Assembly: GCA_028868335.1 (NCBI GenBank)
Contig: JAGWUU010000031.1
Location: forward strand, 1-16,650
Length of the DNA: 16,650 nt
Origin: Sphingomonadales bacterium
Lineage (GTDB): Bacteria; Pseudomonadota; Alphaproteobacteria; Sphingomonadales; Sphingomonadaceae
Reading direction: 5' to 3'
Part shown: piece by piece, positions 7,494 to 12,993 of the stretch
Layout of the letters: each line of letters starts with the position of its first letter
How positions within the stretch are numbered: position 1 is the stretch's first letter
Notes under the pieces: generated by a model
What the model saw: only the letters and a program-made list of their open reading frames with translations
What the model was told of the DNA's origin: nothing
The model's database searches: none
Position numbers and translations under genes: made by a program

Positions 7494-8639
7494 TCAGGCG
7501 GCGCGAGCTGTACGTTCTGGAGCGGCCGGAGCCTGGATCACGCAGTTGCGGCCGCCATCCTTGGCGGCATAGAGCGCGGTATCGGCGCGTTGGTACAAGC
7601 GTCGCCATGAATCTTCACCGTCCACGACACCCTCCGCGATGCCGATGCTTACGGTGACCTGGGCGCCGTGCGGCATCGGTGCGTTGCGGATGTCGGCCAG
7701 CACGCCCAGAGCGATCGCTTCCGGCAGGTCGTCGGCCAGGCCAAGGATCGCGAATTCCTCACCGCCTATTCGGGCGACGCTGCCCATGATTTCGGCTCGC
7801 ATCGCCATGCGCTCGGCAACTTCGCACAACACCTGATCGCCAACGTCATGTCCATGCATGTCGTTGATGAGCTTGAAGTGATCTATATCGACCAGCAACA
7901 GCCTGAGCGGCGCACCGTCGCCCATGAGCAGCGCGTTGTCGATCAGCGCACGCCGGTTGAGCAACCCGGTCAGCGGGTCCGAGCAGGCCAGGTCGCTTGC
8001 CCTTCGGCGGGCGTTGAGCAGGTCGATGACCCGGCTCTGATTGGCATCGATCATATGCATCTGGAAAGTTGCTGCGATCACCAGGCTGATCGCCACCGCA
8101 AAATCCATCCGATTGCCAGACGTCAGCAACAGGAAAAGCATCGGGGTCAGGTCGATCGCGATGTTGGCAAGCGCCGCTATTCGCACGCTGGCCAGGCAAT
8201 AGGCGGTTGAGAATGCGCCAAGGGCAATGATGACCGGGTAGTATATCCGCTCGGAAGGAGGCGCACCCAGCCAGGAAAGGACGCACCAGGTGCTGCACAC
8301 GACTGCGATGAAGGAGGAACTGATCGTCGCCCCGCGCATGAAGCGCATCGATCGACGCGGGCTGTGGGCCAATCGAAGGTCGCGACCCAGGCTCAGAAAG
8401 CCGGCGAAGCAGAGCAGCGCGACGATGAATGGCGCGCCCAGCCTGATCCATGCATTCGCGCCCGGCGCGGCAGCCAGCGCCGCTGCGGGCGCGATGATGG
8501 TCAGGGCAAGGAATAACAGGCGAGATTGGCTTTGCAGTTGAACAGCGGAAAGAATCGCAAATTCGCCCCGGATTTCTTCGGGAATATCGGGCGCCAGAAA
8601 TGCGCGGATTTTGTGTAGTCCCCCGGTCACGCCTTTCAA
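7494..8639 (-). CDS. Membrane diguanylate cyclase (six-helix sensor, GGEEF domain)
   Basis: This protein is predicted to make c-di-GMP from two GTP at the inner membrane. The 381-residue product has about six hydrophobic segments (about 41-58, 68-83, 104-124, 132-152, 156-173, 179-196), which form an unrecognised sensory module, then a GGDEF domain from DPLTGLLNR (221-229) to the C-terminus with GGEEF at 292-296. VDIDHFK (250-256) and the D-x-x-L-Y-A-A-K-x-x-G-R-N end are as in active cyclases. No RxxD inhibitory site is visible ahead of GGEEF. The start is uncertain: the longest frame opens with TTG at 8639 (an in-frame stop lies eight codons upstream), GTG at 8630 is an alternative, and neither has a well-spaced ribosome-binding site. 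The gene stands alone on the minus strand, convergent with lepA and divergent from bamD, with a dyad at 8672-8695 just upstream. Confidence 0.92.
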   Translation of the reverse strand: MKGVTGGLHKIRAFLAPDIPEEIRGEFAILSAVQLQSQSRLLFLALTIIAPAAALAAAPGANAWIRLGAPFIVALLCFAGFLSLGRDLRLAHSPRRSMRFMRGATISSSFIAVVCSTWCVLSWLGAPPSERIYYPVIIALGAFSTAYCLASVRIAALANIAIDLTPMLFLLLTSGNRMDFAVAISLVIAATFQMHMIDANQSRVIDLLNARRRASDLACSDPLTGLLNRRALIDNALLMGDGAPLRLLLVDIDHFKLINDMHGHDVGDQVLCEVAERMAMRAEIMGSVARIGGEEFAILGLADDLPEAIALGVLADIRNAPMPHGAQVTVSIGIAEGVVDGEDSWRRLYQRADTALYAAKDGGRNCVIQAPAAPERTARAA

Positions 8640-8671
8640 ATAACAATGAGAATTGAAACATTAGTTAAGGG

Positions 8672-8695
8672 GAATTCGCTGCGGAAGACGAATTC
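8672..8695. promoter_or_regulatory. 24-bp dyad upstream of the diguanylate cyclase gene
   Basis: GAATTCG (8672-8678) and CGAATTC (8689-8695) form a perfect 7-bp inverted repeat with a 10-base spacer. The spacing suits one helical turn between half-site centres, as for a dimeric regulator. It lies 32-56 bases upstream of the presumed cyclase start, in the expected promoter position. No regulator family is recognised from the half-site. Confidence 0.4.
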
Positions 8696-8967
8696 TGCGC
8701 CGGTGGCGAAGGGAATTTTCCGTTGACCGTATTTGGGGCTGGATCGGTGGCTGTCGACCAGCCGCAAAGGCCTGAACCTTGCCGCCCCACCTGCCCGTTC
8801 CTATTGCCAAGCGCGGTGCCTACCAGCATCCACATCTAAAGGCGCGACCCGGCGAATCTGCACACTGCGGCGCGCGGGCGAGGCGATATGACAGAACCCT
8901 TCGGCGCTCCTAAAAGCCGGGGCGTCGATGGGCGAACGCGGCTGTGGATGGTTGCAACGAACTTCAC

Positions 8968-8996
8968 TTGGCGTTCAGCAAGGCTCTGTCTATAGG
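8968..8996 (+). promoter_or_regulatory. Putative bamD promoter
   Basis: TTGGCG (8968-8973) and TATAGG (8991-8996) are separated by 17 bases, each a 4/6 consensus match. Transcription would begin at about 9002-9005, practically at the bamD ATG (9005), implying a leaderless or near-leaderless message. A weak AGG at 8994-8996 could instead be a ribosome-binding remnant if a more distant promoter is used. Confidence 0.3.
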
Positions 8997-9004
8997 CATG
9001 GCCC

Positions 9005-9814
9005 ATGATCGCCCGTGACCCTGCCCGTTCGCCGTTCAAGCTCGCTGTTCTTGCCCTTGCCGGGAGCGCCATGGTGCTCACTGCGGGTTGTGCCGGGCGG
9101 GGGGGCAAGGCGCGTGATACCGCCTTCGTGGCGCGCGATGTCGACACGCTCTATGCCGCAGCCAAGGACAAGCTTGATCGTGGCGACACCAAGGTTGCCG
9201 CGGCCCTGTTCGACGAGGTGGAGCGTCAGCACCCCTATTCACCCTGGGCCCGCCGCGCGCAGTTGATGAGCGCGTTTTCGTATTACGCGGCGCGCGACTA
9301 CACCAAGTCGATCCAGGCGGCGCAGCGGTTTCTCTCGATCCATCCCGGCAACCGCGATGCGCCCTACGCCTACTACCTGATCGCGCTGTGCTACTATGAG
9401 CAGATCAGCGATGTCGCGCGCGACCAGAAGGATACGCTGCAGGCCAAGGACGCGCTGACCGAGGTGATCCGCCGCTATCCCGCAACCCGCTATGCCGACG
9501 ATGCGAAGCTGAAGCTTGATCTCGTCAATGACCACCTCGCCGGCAAGGAGATGGACATCGGACGGTTCTATGAGCGGTCGGGCAAGTGGCTTGCGGCCTC
9601 GTTGCGGTTCCGCAACGTGATCGACACGTACCAGACAACCAGCCACACCCCCGAGGCGCTGTTCAGACTCGTCGAGACCAATCTCGCCATGGGCATCCCC
9701 GACGAAGCGCAGAAGGCCGCAGCGGTGCTTGGCGCGAATTATCCGGGCAGCGAGTGGTACAAGAAGGCGTACAACCTGATGAACAAGTACGCGCCGGGCA
9801 CCAAGTCGGCCTGA
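9005..9814 (+). CDS. bamD: Outer membrane assembly lipoprotein BamD
   Basis: BamD is the essential lipoprotein of the BAM complex that, with BamA, folds beta-barrel proteins into the outer membrane from the periplasmic face. The 269-aa product begins with a basic segment, a hydrophobic stretch and a lipobox ending LTAGC, predicting lipidation at Cys29. The mature part holds TPR-like repeats typical of BamD: Y-x-x-A-K-D-K-L-D-R-G near 52-62, a QHPYSPWARRAQLM segment, YAYYLIALCYYEQI, RRYPATRYADDAKLKL, and the C-terminal GRFYERSGKWLAASLRF followed by TPEALFRLVETNLAMG. Length and order fit the family. The ATG at 9005 is needed for a complete signal peptide; the internal ATG at 9071 would leave only five residues before the lipobox cysteine. 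In many alphaproteobacteria bamD lies between lpxC and recN; here lpxC is not immediately upstream and an Rrf2 gene separates bamD from recN. Confidence 0.96.
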   Translation: MIARDPARSPFKLAVLALAGSAMVLTAGCAGRGGKARDTAFVARDVDTLYAAAKDKLDRGDTKVAAALFDEVERQHPYSPWARRAQLMSAFSYYAARDYTKSIQAAQRFLSIHPGNRDAPYAYYLIALCYYEQISDVARDQKDTLQAKDALTEVIRRYPATRYADDAKLKLDLVNDHLAGKEMDIGRFYERSGKWLAASLRFRNVIDTYQTTSHTPEALFRLVETNLAMGIPDEAQKAAAVLGANYPGSEWYKKAYNLMNKYAPGTKSA

Positions 9815-9952
9815 TCACCTTTCCCGATCGCGGGCTGAACGTCGGGCTGTCGCCAGAGCGCGCCTTGGTCGCCGTGCCGAAATGGTTTCGCCCCAGCGGA
9901 TAGGCCGTTCACCTGTGCATGGCTGGGTGACGCACGGCCAAAACGGGCTATT

Positions 9953-9969
9953 TCAACTCATGCAGTTGA
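9953..9969. promoter_or_regulatory. 17-bp dyad, candidate operator of the Rrf2 regulator gene
   Basis: TCAACT-CATGC-AGTTGA is a perfect 6-bp inverted repeat with a 5-base spacer, 37 bases before the Rrf2 ATG. Its right arm overlaps TTGACT (9966-9971), a good -35 hexamer, though no convincing -10 follows at 16-18 bases. Rrf2 regulators commonly autoregulate by binding dyads over their own promoter, so this is the obvious candidate site. Confidence 0.45.
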
Positions 9970-10005
9970 CTTTCAGTGCGGCGAAGCGCTGATAGCGGTT
10001 CATCC

Positions 10006-10449
10006 ATGCTCTCGCAGAAAACCCGCTACACAATCCGCGCGCTTCAGCACCTGGCCGACACCTGGCGGCAAGGGCCTGTTCGGCTCGACATGATTGCCGA
10101 AGCGCAGAATATCCCGCGCAAGTTCCTGACCGTGATCCTCTCGGAAATGGTGCGCGAAGGATTGGTCATCTCGCATCGCGGGCGTGACGGAGGATACGAG
10201 CTGGGGCTGGCGCCGGTCGATGTTCGCTATGGCGACATCATCCGCCTGACCCGCGGCAGCCTGGCGCTGGTTCCGTGTGCCGCGCGCAACGCCCATGAGA
10301 AATGCGCCAATTGCCTGCCCGAAGCCGAATGCCGTTTGCGCGGCCTCATGCTGACGCTGCGCGACGAAATGGCCGCCATGCTGGACCGGACCTCCCTGGC
10401 GGATCCGATCAAGCTGGAACCACCGTTCGAGGACGCTGCGAACGCCTGA
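10006..10449 (+). CDS. Rrf2-family transcriptional regulator, probable Fe-S cluster sensor
   Basis: Rrf2 proteins are dimeric winged-helix repressors or activators, many of which (IscR, NsrR, RirA) sense iron, NO or redox state through a [Fe-S] cluster. The 147-aa product starts MLSQKTRYTIRALQHLA, followed by the DNA-binding helix region I-A-E-A-Q-N-I-P-R-K-F-L (30-41) and the wing G-R-D-G-G-Y-E-L (59-66), all typical. Four cysteines cluster at 91, 99, 102 and 108 (C-x7-C-x2-C-x5-C), in the cluster-binding region of the family; this spacing differs from IscR (C-x5-C-x5-C), and its first pair matches the RirA spacing as I remember it. ATG 10006 is chosen because it gives the family N-terminus; the frame extends to GTG 9976. 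No strong ribosome-binding site is seen. The ligand and targets are not predictable; the neighbourhood (bamD before, recN after) gives no clear hint. Confidence 0.92.
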   Translation: MLSQKTRYTIRALQHLADTWRQGPVRLDMIAEAQNIPRKFLTVILSEMVREGLVISHRGRDGGYELGLAPVDVRYGDIIRLTRGSLALVPCAARNAHEKCANCLPEAECRLRGLMLTLRDEMAAMLDRTSLADPIKLEPPFEDAANA

Positions 10450-10456
10450 TTGCCGC

Positions 10457-10582
10457 ATGGCGCGCGAAAGCAGCGCATCGTCGCAGGCGGCGAACACCTC
10501 GACAATCCCGGTGCATTCAATGGCCGACTGCAGCCAGGGCGATCCTCAGACCTTTGGCGGGACGATCAAGGTGGAGTTCTAA
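10457..10582 (+). CDS. Possible small protein, 41 aa, downstream of the Rrf2 gene
   Basis: An ATG eight bases after the Rrf2 stop opens a 41-codon frame ending in TAA at 10580-10582, with C-terminal residues FGGTIKVEF. About 33 of 41 codons end in G or C, like the true genes nearby, and the frame fills most of the 184-base gap before recN. Against it: no ribosome-binding site is visible, other frames here are also open, and I recognise no family. A second ATG at 10520 would give only 20 residues. Treat as a candidate only. Confidence 0.25.
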   Translation: MARESSASSQAANTSTIPVHSMADCSQGDPQTFGGTIKVEF

Positions 10583-10618
10583 GCGATAGCCGGGTGACTT
10601 GTTGCAACAGCCTCGTTA

Positions 10619-10633
10619 GAACACCCGGCGAAC
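10619..10633 (+). promoter_or_regulatory. LexA (SOS) box of the recN operon
   Basis: GAAC (10619-10622), seven bases, GAAC (10630-10633): an exact match to the direct-repeat LexA site of alphaproteobacteria (GTTC-N7-GTTC read from either strand). It ends at the base before the recN ATG. recN is a classic SOS gene, so position and gene identity support each other. Confidence 0.75.
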
Positions 10634-12298
10634 ATGCTGACCCGGCTTTCCATCCGCAACGTGGTGCTGATCGAAGCGCTTGACCTCGACTTCGCGGGCG
10701 GGCTGGGCGTGCTGACGGGCGAGACCGGCGCGGGCAAGTCGATCCTGCTCGATGCGCTGGGCCTCGTCCTCGGCAACCGTGCCGATAGCGGCCTGCTGCG
10801 CGCGGGTGAGGACCAGGCCAGCGTCACCGCCAGCTTTGAATTCGATCGGGTCCCCCAGCCGGTGCGCGCGATCCTGGCCGAGGCGGAGCTTGATGTCGAA
10901 CCGGGCGAGCCGCTGATAGTCAAGCGCCGGCTCAAGGCCGATGGCGCATCGAAGGCCTTCATCAATGACCAGCCGGTCGGTGCGGCGCTGCTGCGCGAAC
11001 TGGCGCCGCATCTGGTCGAACTGCACGGCCAGCACGATGATCGCGGGCTGGTGAACCCGCGCGGCCACCGCTTGCTGCTCGATCGCTTCGCACGCGCCGA
11101 TGCCGCAGGGGTGGAGGCGGCATGGCAGACCTGGCGTGCCGCGGATGCCGAATTGGTTGTCGCGCGCGAGGCGCTGGAGCGCGCCTCAGCCGATCGCGAC
11201 CTGCTGCTGGCTCATCTTGCGGAACTCACCGCGCTCGAGCCGTTGCAGGGCGAGGAGGAGCAACTGGCTGAAGCTCGTGCCGCGATGCAGAAGGGTGAGC
11301 GGCTGTCCGATGACCTTGCCGAACTCCAGCGGTTGTGGGCTGGTTCGGATTCGGCGCTTGCCGCCTTGCGCAGCGCGGCCCGGCGGTTCGACCGGATCGC
11401 CGGGGAACACCCCCTGCTCGGCGAGGCGCTTGCCGCGCTCGATCGGGCGGTGATCGAGGCGTCGGAGGCGGAGGACAAGCTGGAACGCGCGGGCGAGGCT
11501 CTCGCTCACGATCCCGCCGCGCTCGATCGCATCGAGACACGCCTGTTCGATCTGCGTGCCGCCGCACGCAAGCACGGCTGCACGGTGGACGATCTTGCCC
11601 ACCACATGCGCGAAATGCGCGGCCAGCTTGAGGCGATCGAGGGCGGGGAGGCGGGGCTTGAGGCGCTCGAAGCGGCGACCCATGCGGCAGCGGCGGACTA
11701 TCGCGCCAAGGCCGGTGCCCTCTCTGACCGCCGAACCGAAGCCGCTGTCAGGCTTGACCGGGCCGTGGCGGGAGAACTGGCGCCGCTCAAGCTCGATGCC
11801 GCGCAGTTTCGAACCAGCGTCACCCGCCTGCCTGAGGAGCGTTGGGGTGCGAGCGGGATCGATGCGGTTGAATTCCTGATCAGCACCAATCCCGGCGCGC
11901 CCTTCGCCCCGCTGACAAGGATCGCCAGCGGCGGCGAACTTTCGCGCTTCATCCTCGCGCTCAAGGTCGCGCTGGCGGAAGAAGGTGGGGCGGCAACAGT
12001 GATCTTCGACGAGATTGATCGCGGCGTGGGTGGGGCGGTCGCTTCCGCGATCGGGGAACGACTGGCCCGGTTGGCGCATGACGGGCAATTGCTCGCTGTC
12101 ACCCACAGCCCGCAGGTCGCGGCGCGCGGAGGGCAGCACTACGTCATCGCCAAGTCGAGCGAAGGCACGGTGACACGCACTTCCGTTCACCTGCTGGACA
12201 GTGGTGGGCGGCAGGAAGAAATCGCGCGGATGCTTTCCGGTGCGGAGATCACCGCCGAGGCGCGCGCTCAGGCCGATCGTTTGCTGGAGCGGGTGTGA
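10634..12298 (+). CDS. recN: DNA repair protein RecN (SMC-like ATPase)
   Basis: RecN is an SMC-like ATPase that acts early in RecA-dependent double-strand break repair, holding DNA ends or sister chromatids together. The 554-aa length is normal. An N-terminal half-ATPase with Walker A GETGAGKS (29-36) and QLHGQHDD-type sequence (HGQHDDR) is followed by a long, Ala/Glu/Leu/Arg-rich coiled-coil region (about 160-380), then the C-terminal half with the ABC signature SGGELSRF (from S432), Walker B VIFDEID (456-462) and the H-loop VTHSPQVAARG. All catalytic motifs are intact. The start codon at 10634 directly abuts a LexA-type box, so DNA-damage induction is expected; no clear ribosome-binding site precedes it. 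Its stop overlaps the GTG of the following acetyltransferase gene by four bases (GTGA), pointing to translational coupling. Confidence 0.97.
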   Translation: MLTRLSIRNVVLIEALDLDFAGGLGVLTGETGAGKSILLDALGLVLGNRADSGLLRAGEDQASVTASFEFDRVPQPVRAILAEAELDVEPGEPLIVKRRLKADGASKAFINDQPVGAALLRELAPHLVELHGQHDDRGLVNPRGHRLLLDRFARADAAGVEAAWQTWRAADAELVVAREALERASADRDLLLAHLAELTALEPLQGEEEQLAEARAAMQKGERLSDDLAELQRLWAGSDSALAALRSAARRFDRIAGEHPLLGEALAALDRAVIEASEAEDKLERAGEALAHDPAALDRIETRLFDLRAAARKHGCTVDDLAHHMREMRGQLEAIEGGEAGLEALEAATHAAAADYRAKAGALSDRRTEAAVRLDRAVAGELAPLKLDAAQFRTSVTRLPEERWGASGIDAVEFLISTNPGAPFAPLTRIASGGELSRFILALKVALAEEGGAATVIFDEIDRGVGGAVASAIGERLARLAHDGQLLAVTHSPQVAARGGQHYVIAKSSEGTVTRTSVHLLDSGGRQEEIARMLSGAEITAEARAQADRLLERV

Positions 12299-12984
12299 GC
12301 GACCATCCTCTCGATCGCCCGATCTGGTCACTGCTCAACGGACGTCAGGCGCACCTTGCCGCCGTCGTCGGCGCGGCGATGCGGATCGATCCGGCCTACG
12401 GGCCATTTGCCGCAGCACGTGATCAGGGGGATGAGGCGCAGGCGGCGCTCGCCGCGACACTGCGTGATGGAAGTGATTCGGTGTGGCTGGTCGAGCGAGC
12501 GGAATGGCCCGCGCCGCGGGGAACCCGCGTTGTGCGTACCGCGCCACTGGTCCAGATGGTCGCGGAAAACCCCGTGCCGATGCGGCCCGGCGATGAGGTC
12601 GCGGTCATGCTGGGCGATGCGGACATCCCCGCGATGACCGAACTGGCGCTTGCCACGGAACCAGGCCCGTGGGGGCCGCGCACTGCACACTACGGGGCGT
12701 TTTACGGGATCAAGCGCGACGGCAAACTGCTCGCCATGGCGGGCGAGCGCATGCTTCCAGCGCCCGGCTTCGACGAGGTTTCGGGCGTGTGTACCTGGCC
12801 CGAATTCCAGGGACAGGGGCTTGCCGCGAAGTTGATCCGCCGGGTCATGGCCGGGATCGCTGGGCGCGGGGCGGTGCCGTTCCTCCACTCCTACGCGGGA
12901 AACGCGCGAGCGATCGGACTATACGAATCGCTCGGCTTCCGAATTCGCGCGAAGATGGTGGTGACGGTGTTGGCGCTGACATAA
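12295..12984 (+). CDS. GNAT-family N-acetyltransferase
   Basis: This is a predicted acetyl-CoA-dependent acetyltransferase of 229 aa. The C-terminal half has the GNAT core: a beta-strand FYGIKRDGKLLAMAGERM, then the acetyl-CoA pyrophosphate loop with E170-F-Q-G-Q-G-L-A (Q/R-x-x-G-x-G/A motif A), and the closing helix-strand N-A-R-A-I-G-L-Y-E-S-L-G-F, typical of FR47-like members. The first roughly 100 residues are not recognisable and may be a degenerate second GNAT half or a substrate-binding part. The GTG start at 12295 overlaps the recN stop (GTGA), and ligA follows nine bases after its stop, so it sits inside a DNA-repair run and should be co-expressed with it. The acceptor substrate is unknown; a role in modifying a repair protein would be speculation. 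Confidence 0.88.
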   Translation: MSDHPLDRPIWSLLNGRQAHLAAVVGAAMRIDPAYGPFAAARDQGDEAQAALAATLRDGSDSVWLVERAEWPAPRGTRVVRTAPLVQMVAENPVPMRPGDEVAVMLGDADIPAMTELALATEPGPWGPRTAHYGAFYGIKRDGKLLAMAGERMLPAPGFDEVSGVCTWPEFQGQGLAAKLIRRVMAGIAGRGAVPFLHSYAGNARAIGLYESLGFRIRAKMVVTVLALT

Positions 12985-12993
12985 GGACAGGTC

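Larger units (their letters stand above)
8640..9004. other. Divergent intergenic region between the cyclase gene and bamD (no gene seen)
   Basis: 365 bases without a convincing coding frame. The cyclase-proximal end (about 8640-8700) is AT-rich compared with its surroundings and holds a perfect 7-bp dyad. The middle (about 8750-8950) is GC-rich with no recognisable motif; a TTGACC at about 8723 has no fitting -10. The bamD-proximal end carries a TTGGCG-N17-TATAGG promoter-like pair. Confidence 0.6.

Noticed and set aside
7846..8661. Minus-strand frame starting with ATG at 8661, overlapping the cyclase gene
   Set aside because: Its product lacks the membrane helices and GGEEF domain found in the neighbouring frame; it is a shifted shadow, although the ATG is noted as a start-site puzzle.
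9823..9846. CCCG/CGGG inverted repeats just after bamD as a terminator
   Set aside because: Stems are four to five bases, alternative pairings compete and there is no T-run.
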